Part shown: piece by piece, positions 24,697 to 35,084 of the stretch
Numbering within the stretch: the stretch's first letter is position 1
How the letters are laid out: each line of letters opens with the position of its first letter
Assembly: GCA_009777735.1 (NCBI GenBank)
Contig: WRLF01000005.1
Coordinates: forward strand, 1-64,000
Reading direction: 5' to 3'
DNA length: 64,000 bases
From: Treponema sp.
Lineage (GTDB): Bacteria; Spirochaetota; Spirochaetia; Treponematales; Breznakiellaceae
The notes under the pieces: generated by a model
What the model saw: the letters and a program-made list of their open reading frames with translations, nothing else
Database searches by the model: none
What the model was told of the DNA's origin: nothing
Made by a program: the position numbers and the translations under genes

Positions 24697-26472
24697 TCAG
24701 CGTTCCATTTTAATTCTTATTACCGCTTCAGTATATTCACCCGGCCGGCTGGTAAATGAGATGCCGCAGGATTCGCCAAAGTACATTTTCAGCCGTTCTT
24801 CTACATTTGCTATACCAATATGGTTAAGAGAAGGGTTACCCTGACGTTTCTTGCCGCTTTTCGTTTTGATATTTGCCAGCAGTTCCGGGTCTATCCCCAC
24901 GCCGGTATCATGCACGATTATATTAAGGAATTCTCCTTCGCCGGCTGTACTCAGGGTAATGGTACCGAACCTGCCGGAAGGAATTATGCCGTGGAGGATG
25001 GCGTTTTCCACAAAGGGCTGTAAAGTAAGCAAAGGGATACGGCAATCCAGAAAATCTTCGGGAATGGTATTCACTATGCGAAAACTCCCCATATACCTTA
25101 GGGACATCAATTCTGTATAGTCTTCCAGAACAAGCAGTTCCTCTGCCAGGGTGATGACTCCTGTCTGTCCTGCGATCCCCTGCAGCAGGTTGATGAGGCG
25201 TTTTATAATGTCGGCAATGGCGTTATTGTTCTGAATTTTTGCCATCCATTGGATTGAATCCAGGGTATTGTACAAAAAATGCGGATTGATTTGGGTTTGT
25301 AACAGGGCAATTTCAGTACTTTTTTGCTGCTGGTAATGTTCCTGTATTTTTATCAGGTAATTGGCAATGTCGGCGGACATTTCATTTAACGCCTTGCCAA
25401 TGAGCCCGATCTCATCTCCCCGCTTTTCAATTTCCGGGTCGTGGGAAAAATCTTTTTCTACGGAGATTTTTCGAATTCTGCCGATAAGTGCGTAAATTGG
25501 CCGGGTTAAAAAAACAGACAGGACTAATGTCATCCCTGCGGCAGCCAGCAGGGACAGAAGAACGGTTCCGAGTACGGTATAGAGTATTCTCTGATCGTCA
25601 AAGGCAAAACTGGTTACATCTGTCTGGTTGTACAATATCAGGTTTTCGTTTTCCAGCGGTATCCGGTCAAGCCGGAAATTCCGCCTGCCTTCGCGGAACC
25701 GGAAAGAAGAATCCGTATCCGGCGGGATAAAAACCATACCCCCTTCCTGCGGTATTGTAAGATGCGGACTGTCATGGAGAATAACCTCTCCGCTTGCGGG
25801 AATGAAGGCAAATATTTTCCCTCTATCGGCATGGTAGGGATATTCCCTCAGCGAGGCAGTAATCATATCTATCCCGGTTTCCAAATAGATGAAGGCTTCT
25901 GTGCTGTATTGGAAAGAACCGTATACCCGGAAAAGCAGTTGGTAGGCATCCTGTGATCTGACCGTACTGATTGATTGGCCAAAACCGCTTACCCAGGGAA
26001 GGTTATCGGCGATAAACCGGGTGTATATTGACAGTTGCCGGATATTGTCCAGGTCTGCCGGAGCCCCCACCTGCCTGCCCTGAGCCTGTACAAATATATC
26101 CTGGCTGTTAAAAAGTATCAGTTTGTCGATGTATGAGTTGATCGGGCTTGCCCGTAAAAAAGCATTCATCTGGTCCTGTACACCAAGGGAATCTATAATA
26201 ATCTCCCGTTCCTGCCGGTAATCCCTGGAAATGAGTTGCAGCACTGCCGGTTCTGTGGCGCACAAGGCGGCAAGCGAAAAAACATTATCAAAATTCCGGT
26301 CCAGCTGAAAACACACTGTTTGGATGTATGCCCGGTTCAACTGTTCCGACTTCCGGGACACTGCTTCCTGAAGGTAAAAAAACAGGAACAAATTACCGGT
26401 TATCCCTATACCCACAATATACGCTGTAACAGTAAAAGCGATCTTAAACTGTAAATTTGCGTTCTTTATCAT
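24697..26472 (-). CDS. YesM-like membrane sensor histidine kinase
   Basis: 591 aa. TM1 near the N-terminus and TM2 (about residues 285-310) flank a ~250-residue extracytoplasmic sensor. A HAMP domain follows ('DFSHDPEIEKRGDEIGLIG'), then a His_kinase domain with 'LLQTQINPHFLYNTLDSIQW' (the PHFLYN phosphoacceptor block), and a HATPase with 'LQPFVENAILHG' and 'DTGVGIDPE'. It pairs with the YesN-like regulator immediately downstream. The start is uncertain: the chosen ATG has only an AAGG immediately before it, and an upstream in-frame TTG at 26505 lacks an RBS. The signal is probably an extracellular oligosaccharide or its binding protein. Confidence 0.88.
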   Translation of the reverse strand: MIKNANLQFKIAFTVTAYIVGIGITGNLFLFFYLQEAVSRKSEQLNRAYIQTVCFQLDRNFDNVFSLAALCATEPAVLQLISRDYRQEREIIIDSLGVQDQMNAFLRASPINSYIDKLILFNSQDIFVQAQGRQVGAPADLDNIRQLSIYTRFIADNLPWVSGFGQSISTVRSQDAYQLLFRVYGSFQYSTEAFIYLETGIDMITASLREYPYHADRGKIFAFIPASGEVILHDSPHLTIPQEGGMVFIPPDTDSSFRFREGRRNFRLDRIPLENENLILYNQTDVTSFAFDDQRILYTVLGTVLLSLLAAAGMTLVLSVFLTRPIYALIGRIRKISVEKDFSHDPEIEKRGDEIGLIGKALNEMSADIANYLIKIQEHYQQQKSTEIALLQTQINPHFLYNTLDSIQWMAKIQNNNAIADIIKRLINLLQGIAGQTGVITLAEELLVLEDYTELMSLRYMGSFRIVNTIPEDFLDCRIPLLTLQPFVENAILHGIIPSGRFGTITLSTAGEGEFLNIIVHDTGVGIDPELLANIKTKSGKKRQGNPSLNHIGIANVEERLKMYFGESCGISFTSRPGEYTEAVIRIKMER

Positions 26473-26632
26473 CCTTGAAAACCACGTTATCCCTATTAAG
26501 GGCAATAGTCAATAATAATGGGATACCGTCAATCTAAAAATATTAATATACATTTCGTAAATATTATATATGCGAATGGCTGGTTTGGTGGTATATTGTA
26601 ATAGGAAAGCAGGTGTTTACTTGGAGGTGTAT

Positions 26633-29600
26633 ATGAAAAACAGGTTTTTAATTGGCGTTATTTTAACCACAATGCTTATTTTTGTGGTTACAGGATGTCC
26701 TTCTCCAACGGGGCCAATTGCAAATATTCAATCATCAATAACAAGGCAGGAGCTTCAGGATAAAGTGGCGGAGGCCAATATTCTGCTGGCAATAACCAGG
26801 GGATCTAACGATGGAAATGATGTGGCGACTACCCAGAAATGGGTTCCGCATGAAGTGTACGATGAATTGGTAAGAGCCCGTGACGAAGCCAGAAGAGTAT
26901 CCCTGCTGCCGAATCCCACGATTGCGGAGATAGAGAATTCATACGACGATATAGTAGCAGCCATTGAGAACGCTGAGGATGATAATGTATGGAATTGGGG
27001 CTTAAGCTGGAGTGCCGCTGACAAAACTGATTTGAATCTAAAAATAATCGATGCTGAAACAGTTATGACAGGTATAATCATCAGCGTGGATGGCACGGAT
27101 TTACCACCATCCATACAATGGGTTACCCAGTTTGTATGGGATAACCTCAATAGCGCTCTCGAAGCGGCCTATATCGTACAGGATGATGACGACGCTACGC
27201 AGGCCGAAATTAATAATGCCGCTACAGTCCTTGAAATAGCCATTAATAACTTTATTCCTGAAAATGGCACCAGTCAAACTCTTTACGGTTTTTTACTGGA
27301 TAATAATGAGATAGAATTGTTTACGTTAACCGGAGCCCAATTTATCAGACCCGCAGATCCGGTTGTTACCATTACCAATACCGGCGTAGAAGCTCTGACT
27401 ATCCTTACGGAAATAACCGGGCCGGGAGGAAATATTTTTTCAATTTCTCCGGCAACCGCGATCATCCCGTCAGGGGATTCGGCAGTATTTACCATTCAAT
27501 TACTGATAAATGATCCCGGCAATAATACATTCGATGCTTTTGTGTTTTTTACAACCGATGACAGCCAGGGCGGACTGCTCAGCAGGGTAGATATCAGTTA
27601 TATTGGCTGTCAGTTTATCAATGTTGACATTGACATTAGCGGCGGCATGCTTTATGTGGGAAAAACCGGTGTATTCGCCACGACGAACGAGCCTGACAAG
27701 GGCTCTAATCCCTGGTACTCCAGTAATAGTTCCGTGGCAGCAATAGACCCGGATACAGGCGAACTCACCATTAACGGATCAGGTGATGTAATAATCGGGT
27801 ATATTCTCAATGCAAATCCTTTGACATTAAAAGGCAGAGTGGTCAGAGTGCCGGTATCCTTGATTCCGAGGTACCCGCTGGAGGCAGGAGTGCTTTCCCG
27901 CCCTGCCGGCAGTACTGCCGGTTTGCTTAACCTGAATGAAATTGACGCGGCGGCATCCGGAAATGAGATCAGATTTACCAGAACCGGTGGTGAAAGCGTT
28001 ATCTCCGCCATAAATGGGACTACCGGAGCATTGACATTCAGAAATGACGCGGCGCCCGGCACAAATTCCGCCATTACGGTAACACTGATAATAGTAAGTT
28101 ATACGCCCGAAGGTGAAATAATAACCCATGCGGGTGATGCCGCTTTTTCCGTGCGGGTTGGGGATGCACCCCCGCCGTTGTTTGTTAGCGCGGGAACAAT
28201 TAACTCGGTAAGCGCTATTCAGACAGTAACGGTCGAGGCAATATTTAACGGAGACATAAGCGCAACCAGCCAGACTCATCATGCCGGATTTACCATCAGC
28301 AGGAATACAACAAATCTGACAATACAAAGTTCAGCCATTGCCAACAACAGAATTATTTTTACCCTGGCCGGCGCCGATCCCATATTGTACGGGCATGTGA
28401 TAACCATAAGCTACAATGATACAGCCGGAACAATAAATAATAACGGTGTCAGTCTTGCAAGTTTCACTGGCCGTCCGGTAACGAATAACTTGCGGGAAGT
28501 TGAACCGGGACCGGCTATGCAGACTGTGGAAATAGACGGCCTGGAGCACAGCATTTCGGACAGGCTGGTAATTACCTACGACAAACCGCCTGTACTGACA
28601 AGCCTTGCGGGTTTCTCAATTGAGAATACCACTGCCGGAGCTTTCGTGTACATGAGCCACAGTGTAAGCGCAAACAGATTAACCATTATTCTGAACCGGT
28701 CGCCTGTCTGGTCGGAAATTACGGCAACAGGCGGCAATGCTCTCCGTGTGGTATATAACGGTGAAACAGGCAATGTCGTAGATGCCGAAGGCTGGCGTAA
28801 GCTGGGAGGATCCGAAACCATTAATTTCACTAATTTTTCCGAAGAAGAATATAATGGGCCGGAAGTTGAAGAAATTACACTGAACGCAAGCGCTTCAACC
28901 AGTCTCGTTATTCAATATACAAAACATCTGAGCGGCGAATCCGGCCGGGGCGGCTTTATGCTGAACGGCGCTCCCGGTGTATCATTTACGAATCATCTGG
29001 TAAGCGGCGATACGCTGACTCTTACATTAAGCAGGGCTCCCGCGGTTGCCGAAGTAGCCGCCGGGCTTACCCTGTCATACAATTCGGTTACCGGAAGTAT
29101 TTCAGACGGACGAAACAGGGCCGAAAGCTTTACGAATATCCCGGTAATAACATCGGGGCAGTTCCAGACACCCCCGGTGCCTGAAAACGCGGCCATTAGT
29201 TCCGATTCACCCACCAGCCTGGTTTTGGGATTTGACAGGGCGGTAAACATTGCCAACACTCAAGGGTTTTCTGTCAGCGGTTCCGCCACAGCCACCAATA
29301 TAATGGCAGTAAGCGGCAGCGGGTCAACAACCCTGACGTTTACCCTGAATCTTAAACCTGCTTTTGGCGAGACTGTAACCCTCAGTTATAACGGGGCATT
29401 GGGCAATGTTGTAGACAACACTGCCTCAGATGTGGCGGTGGCTACGTTTGACAGACAGGTATCACTGACCGGATTTACGGAAAATGATCATGGCAGGCCT
29501 GTTGCTGTCAGCGCTGCCATTGATGCGGGCAGTCCGTTCAGCCAAACAAACGCCAGAAATCTGGTTGTCACCTTTAACAAGGCGGTAACGGCAAATACTA

Positions 29601-31375
29601 CCGGGTTTAGCCTTACAGGGTCGGAGACTGCCCGCACGTTTACCGGCGTTACCGGCTCCGGCACAACAACCCTGACATTTGCCATGAATGACTGGCCGTC
29701 CTGGAACGAAACGGACTTTACCCTTCACTACAACAGGAACCTTGGAACTGCAAGCGATGCCAATAATAACCTGTTGGTAGACTTTAGCCGCACTATTGAA
29801 CTTGTCAATTTCGGCACTCAAATGAACATTGATGAAGAGCCGCCCCGGATCGTAAGGGGCTTGATAGAAAACCATGCCCCGTTAGTCCTGCGGCTTGCCT
29901 TTGATAAACCGGTAGCCATAACGCCTTCGTTGTTCCAGGTAAAAGTGCATGGCACTCCCTGGGTTAATTACGCTTCTGTAACAGTCCCTGTAGGCGGAAC
30001 CCAGATGGATGTTGGCATTGTCACCAGGAACATAACCGCCGCTTCTCCCGTATCGGGGACCAATAACGCAGTCTGGAACCTGACCATGAGCGAATCTGCC
30101 CGGTACGGTGAAATCATCAGGGTTGCCACCACTGCGGCAGGCGCGGCAAGGAGCGTGGCCGCAGATGTACAATTACCGGTCATACCCCAGTTTATTGTCC
30201 GCAGCGAAATACGGCGGGTGAAAGATACCTGGGAAGATGAAGCGGGCTTTTACCGCAACGGTGTGAGGGATACGTCAATTACAGACGGTACCGGCGGCCA
30301 GATGTACAACAATATATTAAACGCCAATAAATTGGGTACGCAGTCAGCCAGACATGCTGATCATCCCCGAGAGGGCGAGGTTATTACCATTGTACTGGAT
30401 TCTGATCAGAACGTGACGGTGAACGGACCATGGAATAGCTTTAGCCAGGCTGACCTCCTCCGGGACCGCCAGTTTGGCGGCGCTACCATTATATTTACCA
30501 CAACAACGGCGAATGTGAATTCCGCTAACCCCCGGACCATCTACATTAATGTAGGCAATGTAACACCCCGCTGGGCGCAGAACAATATCACCATGATTAT
30601 TGACGAGTACATTGTCTTAAGGAGAGACCCGGCTGTTGCTTCCCGAAGCGCCGCTCTTATCATGCTGGGAGACGGTGGCAAGCTGATTCTTGACGGCGGA
30701 GAAATAAGGGATAATTCTGCATCTGGCGATGGAAATACCGGGGGCGCCCTGACGGTGGGCGGCGGATCTTATGGCGGAATGGTTTTGATTAACCGGGGGA
30801 GAATAACAGGCAACACCCTAACCGCTACCGGCACTGGTGTGGCCCAAACCCACTCTACTATAGCTGTTGATCAGAATGTAATTATTGTCATGCACGACGG
30901 CGAGATATCCGGCAATACGGTAAACCAAACTGCAAATCCGAATTCTCCCCGTGCTGCGGTTATATCCCACTTCAACAACAGTGCCCAAAACCACGGAAAG
31001 AGCAGTTTTTACATGACCGGCGGGGTAATTGCAGGCAACCGGCTGACTGGCGCTGCTACGTATACCAGGCCCGCTGCGGGAGCTGTCATTGTCAACGGCA
31101 CATTCATGAAGGTCGGCGGCACCATTTACGGAGCGAATCCCGATCCGGCCCTGGCAAATACAACGAGCAACTTTAACCACGCCATACGTGCAGACGCGGT
31201 AGTTGTTCTGACTACCTTTAACGGGACAATTCAGAACATGACTGCGGCGCAGTCGTACCGGCGTAATGCTACCAGCGGCCCGGACGATGTCCTGGTGGCT
31301 GACTGTTCAAAAACAGCCAATGGCAACGCCGGTAATTTTACCATTCCAACGTGGATACGAAGTTACTGGGATTAA
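26633..31375 (+). CDS. Giant multidomain lipoprotein: FIVAR, Ig/SwmB-like repeats, C-terminal beta-helix
   Basis: 1580 aa. Lipobox 'VVTGC' gives Cys22. Two FIVAR-like three-helix segments follow (about 37-205; 'QKWVPHEVYDELVRAR', 'QWVTQFVWDNLNSALEAA'), then Ig-like and BIG2-like sandwiches (to about 410). About five SwmB-like repeats of ~100 aa span roughly 505-1080, each ending in a 'TLSYN..G.v.D' motif. A conserved block with 'AGFYRNG' leads to a parallel beta-helix ('GGKLILDGGEIRDNSA', 'GRITGN', 'MHDGEISGN'), and the tail is 'SYWD'. RBS GGAGG is 6 nt upstream. It heads a plus-strand operon with the next three genes. It shares its C-terminal half with the proteins at 42054 and 50352. Probably a surface glycan-binding protein; no catalytic motif is recognised. 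Confidence 0.75.
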   Translation: MKNRFLIGVILTTMLIFVVTGCPSPTGPIANIQSSITRQELQDKVAEANILLAITRGSNDGNDVATTQKWVPHEVYDELVRARDEARRVSLLPNPTIAEIENSYDDIVAAIENAEDDNVWNWGLSWSAADKTDLNLKIIDAETVMTGIIISVDGTDLPPSIQWVTQFVWDNLNSALEAAYIVQDDDDATQAEINNAATVLEIAINNFIPENGTSQTLYGFLLDNNEIELFTLTGAQFIRPADPVVTITNTGVEALTILTEITGPGGNIFSISPATAIIPSGDSAVFTIQLLINDPGNNTFDAFVFFTTDDSQGGLLSRVDISYIGCQFINVDIDISGGMLYVGKTGVFATTNEPDKGSNPWYSSNSSVAAIDPDTGELTINGSGDVIIGYILNANPLTLKGRVVRVPVSLIPRYPLEAGVLSRPAGSTAGLLNLNEIDAAASGNEIRFTRTGGESVISAINGTTGALTFRNDAAPGTNSAITVTLIIVSYTPEGEIITHAGDAAFSVRVGDAPPPLFVSAGTINSVSAIQTVTVEAIFNGDISATSQTHHAGFTISRNTTNLTIQSSAIANNRIIFTLAGADPILYGHVITISYNDTAGTINNNGVSLASFTGRPVTNNLREVEPGPAMQTVEIDGLEHSISDRLVITYDKPPVLTSLAGFSIENTTAGAFVYMSHSVSANRLTIILNRSPVWSEITATGGNALRVVYNGETGNVVDAEGWRKLGGSETINFTNFSEEEYNGPEVEEITLNASASTSLVIQYTKHLSGESGRGGFMLNGAPGVSFTNHLVSGDTLTLTLSRAPAVAEVAAGLTLSYNSVTGSISDGRNRAESFTNIPVITSGQFQTPPVPENAAISSDSPTSLVLGFDRAVNIANTQGFSVSGSATATNIMAVSGSGSTTLTFTLNLKPAFGETVTLSYNGALGNVVDNTASDVAVATFDRQVSLTGFTENDHGRPVAVSAAIDAGSPFSQTNARNLVVTFNKAVTANTTGFSLTGSETARTFTGVTGSGTTTLTFAMNDWPSWNETDFTLHYNRNLGTASDANNNLLVDFSRTIELVNFGTQMNIDEEPPRIVRGLIENHAPLVLRLAFDKPVAITPSLFQVKVHGTPWVNYASVTVPVGGTQMDVGIVTRNITAASPVSGTNNAVWNLTMSESARYGEIIRVATTAAGAARSVAADVQLPVIPQFIVRSEIRRVKDTWEDEAGFYRNGVRDTSITDGTGGQMYNNILNANKLGTQSARHADHPREGEVITIVLDSDQNVTVNGPWNSFSQADLLRDRQFGGATIIFTTTTANVNSANPRTIYINVGNVTPRWAQNNITMIIDEYIVLRRDPAVASRSAALIMLGDGGKLILDGGEIRDNSASGDGNTGGALTVGGGSYGGMVLINRGRITGNTLTATGTGVAQTHSTIAVDQNVIIVMHDGEISGNTVNQTANPNSPRAAVISHFNNSAQNHGKSSFYMTGGVIAGNRLTGAATYTRPAAGAVIVNGTFMKVGGTIYGANPDPALANTTSNFNHAIRADAVVVLTTFNGTIQNMTAAQSYRRNATSGPDDVLVADCSKTANGNAGNFTIPTWIRSYWD

Positions 31376-31398
31376 CAATTTAAAAGGAGAGTATGGCT

Positions 31399-34300
31399 AT
31401 GAAAGAGAAGAGAAAAAAATTGCTTACAGGGTTAAACCTGACGGTTTTAGCGGCAGTATTGGTTTTTAACGCCTGCGAAGGGATAGGCCTGGATATTCCC
31501 CATGCCAGTGTTTTTTCGACAAGGCCGGAACTCACTTTTGCCAGCAGCGAAACGGACAACTGGGGGTTGGCTAATCAGGGGCAGATACAATACAGTTTTA
31601 CCGCCGCGAAAGACAGATTCGGCGGTGAAATTGAAGATGTTACCTATACAGTGTTTGTAGTCCCCGGTGTAGTTTCTGACCATAATGAACTCATTGAAGT
31701 TATTATCGCAGGAGGCCCCGGAACACAGATTTCAGACAATGACGGACTCCCTCTAATGCCGGATACACCGGGCATTTTTGCCGGTACCCCCGGTGTATTG
31801 TACAGCGCCGTGGTGATGGCGGTAAAAGACAACTATACCGATTTTTCCGAGGTTGTGCAGGGGCGGGGGCATTCGGCCTTTGCGGAGCCGCCGGAACTGA
31901 TTTTTTCAAGCGATAATCCAAACTGGATTGCCGCTGACAACGGAAAGATACAATACAGTTTTTCCCCGGCAAGAGACGGTAACAATGCAAGCATCAGCGC
32001 CGCTTATACCGTCTTTATCGCCGAAGGTGAGCATCATGAAGTTGATGATGTGATAGATAATAAAATTTATGAAGAAACAAGGCTTCCCATTGCCGCACAA
32101 GTCTTCACCGGGACCGCAGGCGAATGGTACAGCGCCGTGGTGCGTGTCGAGCTTAATGAAGATAAAGCATATTCATCCGTTGCGCGGGCGCAGGCTTTTG
32201 AATTCGAAGACTTGCAGCAAGGCGACTTTACCACAGCGCCTGTTCTGACTTTTACCAGTGATGTGCCGGAATGGAATAGTGCCAACCAGGGGTGGATTCG
32301 GTACGGATTTACACCGGCTGCCGGCGGAGACTCCGAAGGCGTTATTTACACAGTGTACATTGCGCCCGGACAGATAACAACGGCTGACACTGTCAGGCGG
32401 CAGGGAACGGTATTTACCGGGTTATCCCCCGATACGAATTTTACTTTTTCAGACGGAACACCCGGCTCGTGGTACAGCGCCGTAGTATACGCAAGGAGAG
32501 GAAATTATACCATAACTTCGGCTGTAATCCAGGCGCAGGCATACACTATTTTCAGTACAGCGCCGGTGTTGACTTTTACCGGTGACGGACCCGGTTGGAA
32601 TGTAAATAATTTTGGGCATGTACAGTATAGTTTTACGGCGGCAAAAAATCCCGCCGGCGAAGATATTCCCGGTGTCAGTTATACCGTGTATGTAGCGGAA
32701 GGCCAGATAAATTCCGCCGGTACAGTCATGCAAAGAGCCGAAGTCACCAATACAACCATCCAGCCCGGTGCAGCGGTTTCCTATCCTACAGGGCGGCCGG
32801 ACAGATGGTTCAGCGCTGTAGTGTATGCCGCATTGGACGGGCAGATAATCAACTCGGCTGTTTTACAGGCGCAGGCTTACAAGGGGTATATGGAATTTGA
32901 AGGAACGGGAACTCTGGTATCCCTTGGCAAAACCACGGTGCCGGGCAGATTTACGTACTACGTTGATGCCGAACGCGGGAATGACTCCAATGACGGCAGA
33001 ACTCCCATTACCGCATGGAGAACACTGGAGAAAGTAAATAACACCGTATTCCAGCCCGGTGACCATATTCTTTTGGAAGCTAACAGTATTTGGAACGGCG
33101 TAGGTTCCTACAACAGCAACCGGGCGGCGCATCTGGCGGCGCGCGGCAACGGCGGGATGCTGTCCCCGCAGGGGAACGGCACTGCGGAAAGGCGGATTGT
33201 CATTGACTTATACGACACAGAAGAAGTCAGTGGTATGTTGAATGTGTATTACAGTTCCAATAAACGCCCGATTATTAACGGGAACGGCACTCCGCATCTG
33301 GCAGCCGATAATCCCTACGGAGAGTCCGGTGCCATTAATTTTAATGAACAGGACTTTTGGCATGTGAGAAATCTTGAGGCAACGAACAGTTACCGGTTCC
33401 CCGAGATTGCGTCTAACCCGGATTTGCTCAGAACCCACTGGGATGAGCGGATTGTTCCCAAAAATCTTGCGGTTGTCGCTGTTCATGGCGGTAATCAATA
33501 TCCCAACCATGCGCGCGGCTTCATAATGGAGTACATCTATGCCCATGACGGTCAGACCCTGCATAACAATAACGGTAATTCCTACCGTCAATATACAAGC
33601 AATGAATTCGGTACCCCCGGTACCACTGGGGGCAAGGGCGGCGGTTTCATTGTAGTCGCGACTGAAACAACAGTGCAATACTGCATAGTGAAACGTACCG
33701 GACTGGAAGGCCTGCGTACCCAGCATGGTAACTGGGGCTACAATATGGTTTTCCGGGGCAATTTTATCGAAATGGTTGCCGGAGACGGCATGGTAATGTC
33801 AAGAAGCTATGACTCCCTGGTAGAAAGCAACCTGATCAAGGATGCCAATGCCGGCGATCACGGCAGCGGGAATTACGCTTCCAACTGGGCGTATGTAGCG
33901 AACAGAATTCTGTACCAGTTTAACGAAAGTTATGGAACCATGTACGGCAACCTTGACGGCGAGGCATGGGACGTAGACGGCGAGTGTAACAATGTTATTT
34001 ACCAATATAATTTTAGCCATCATAATGTCGGCGGGACCATACTCTTTATGGGAAGCCAAAACCGTGCTATTTTCCGTTATAACATCAGTGTAAATGACGG
34101 TACCGGCGGTCAATGGCTTGCCGGGCTTACCGACCCAACAACCGATCCCCTCGATCCGCGCGCACAATATGATCGGCCAAACGACCATTCCTATGTAAAC
34201 TATCCCAGAGGGCAGTCTCTGATTCACTATGCCTGGGGCGGTTATACCGACCATTCGAGAGTACCGCTGGTGCATAACAATACATTCTACATCGGGGACG

Positions 34301-35058
34301 GCTATGATGTTGGCATTGTCGGGAATACATCATCTTCAGGTGAATTGAATAAACAGGTGCGGTTTTTAAATAATATCATTGTAAAAGACGGTCCAGTCGG
34401 TGTTGTACGCATCGGCGACAACCACAACCCGCCGACAGCCAGCCGTAATCCCGCTGCCGGAGGTTTCCAGGGCGGCGTTCTCAGGAATAACATTTTCTGG
34501 GCGCCAAACCAGAGCCAGTTTGTAAACAGCGGCAATGCCAACAACGGTTATGGCGGTAATCAAATTGCCAGTATTACGAATAATACCAATCCCGACAGCA
34601 CGCAAACAAGCGGCAATATGTGGATAAACCCTCAATTAAGAATTCAAAGTCTTGATCAAAGCGAAAAGACCGCCATATTCAGGCAATTACGGAATGACCG
34701 GTTACCGCAGACGGACTTTAATGACCCGCAAAAAATCAGGGCTTATGTCAATCCCGACCGCCTGCGTATGAGGGCGCAATGGTTTAGCCCCCAGGCTGGT
34801 TCCCCAGCTATTGAAGCGGGCCGGGTGCTACCGGTAGTAGCCAACTTAACTACAACGGATGCAACTGTTTTGAGAAGCGCATGGAATGGTCACATTCATG
34901 GTCATCAGGCAGCCGGGTATAGATCGGTAGATGAACTTACCGATTATCCAACACCGTGGACAGCCGGTGTCGGCATTACACGAGACTTTTTCAATAACCC
35001 GATTAACACGGCAGCGCCGCCTATAGGCGCAGCCGCCGGACCGGTGGTTATACCGTAG
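31399..35058 (+). CDS. Beta-helix lipoprotein, polysaccharide lyase-like
   Basis: 1219 aa. Hydrophobic leader ending 'VFNAC' (Cys26). Residues ~30-490 hold four repeats of ~110 aa, each with 'LTF.sd.p.W...N.G.I.Y.Ft.a' and ending 'WYSAVV', expected to be beta sandwiches. From about 515 there is a right-handed beta-helix domain starting 'YYVDAERGNDSNDGRTP' and 'QPGDHILLEANSIWNG', the entry motif of pectate/alginate-lyase-like proteins. Its core has 'DGEAWDVDGECNNVIYQYN' and 'NNTFYIGDGY'. The ATG at 31399 has AGGAG 9 nt upstream; one at 31393 is too close. It lies 23 bp after the giant lipoprotein gene and is paralogous to 46307-48970, which has only one N-terminal repeat. A polysaccharide lyase, GH or epimerase is likely; the substrate is unknown. 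Confidence 0.75.
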   Translation: MKEKRKKLLTGLNLTVLAAVLVFNACEGIGLDIPHASVFSTRPELTFASSETDNWGLANQGQIQYSFTAAKDRFGGEIEDVTYTVFVVPGVVSDHNELIEVIIAGGPGTQISDNDGLPLMPDTPGIFAGTPGVLYSAVVMAVKDNYTDFSEVVQGRGHSAFAEPPELIFSSDNPNWIAADNGKIQYSFSPARDGNNASISAAYTVFIAEGEHHEVDDVIDNKIYEETRLPIAAQVFTGTAGEWYSAVVRVELNEDKAYSSVARAQAFEFEDLQQGDFTTAPVLTFTSDVPEWNSANQGWIRYGFTPAAGGDSEGVIYTVYIAPGQITTADTVRRQGTVFTGLSPDTNFTFSDGTPGSWYSAVVYARRGNYTITSAVIQAQAYTIFSTAPVLTFTGDGPGWNVNNFGHVQYSFTAAKNPAGEDIPGVSYTVYVAEGQINSAGTVMQRAEVTNTTIQPGAAVSYPTGRPDRWFSAVVYAALDGQIINSAVLQAQAYKGYMEFEGTGTLVSLGKTTVPGRFTYYVDAERGNDSNDGRTPITAWRTLEKVNNTVFQPGDHILLEANSIWNGVGSYNSNRAAHLAARGNGGMLSPQGNGTAERRIVIDLYDTEEVSGMLNVYYSSNKRPIINGNGTPHLAADNPYGESGAINFNEQDFWHVRNLEATNSYRFPEIASNPDLLRTHWDERIVPKNLAVVAVHGGNQYPNHARGFIMEYIYAHDGQTLHNNNGNSYRQYTSNEFGTPGTTGGKGGGFIVVATETTVQYCIVKRTGLEGLRTQHGNWGYNMVFRGNFIEMVAGDGMVMSRSYDSLVESNLIKDANAGDHGSGNYASNWAYVANRILYQFNESYGTMYGNLDGEAWDVDGECNNVIYQYNFSHHNVGGTILFMGSQNRAIFRYNISVNDGTGGQWLAGLTDPTTDPLDPRAQYDRPNDHSYVNYPRGQSLIHYAWGGYTDHSRVPLVHNNTFYIGDGYDVGIVGNTSSSGELNKQVRFLNNIIVKDGPVGVVRIGDNHNPPTASRNPAAGGFQGGVLRNNIFWAPNQSQFVNSGNANNGYGGNQIASITNNTNPDSTQTSGNMWINPQLRIQSLDQSEKTAIFRQLRNDRLPQTDFNDPQKIRAYVNPDRLRMRAQWFSPQAGSPAIEAGRVLPVVANLTTTDATVLRSAWNGHIHGHQAAGYRSVDELTDYPTPWTAGVGITRDFFNNPINTAAPPIGAAAGPVVIP

Positions 35059-35084
35059 TACATATAAACAATTGGAGGTAAATT

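Noticed and set aside
26633-31375. Tandem ~100-aa units of the giant lipoprotein as a DNA repeat or CRISPR-like array
   Set aside because: The units are protein-level Ig/SwmB repeats with strongly diverged DNA; no short identical repeats with spacers occur.
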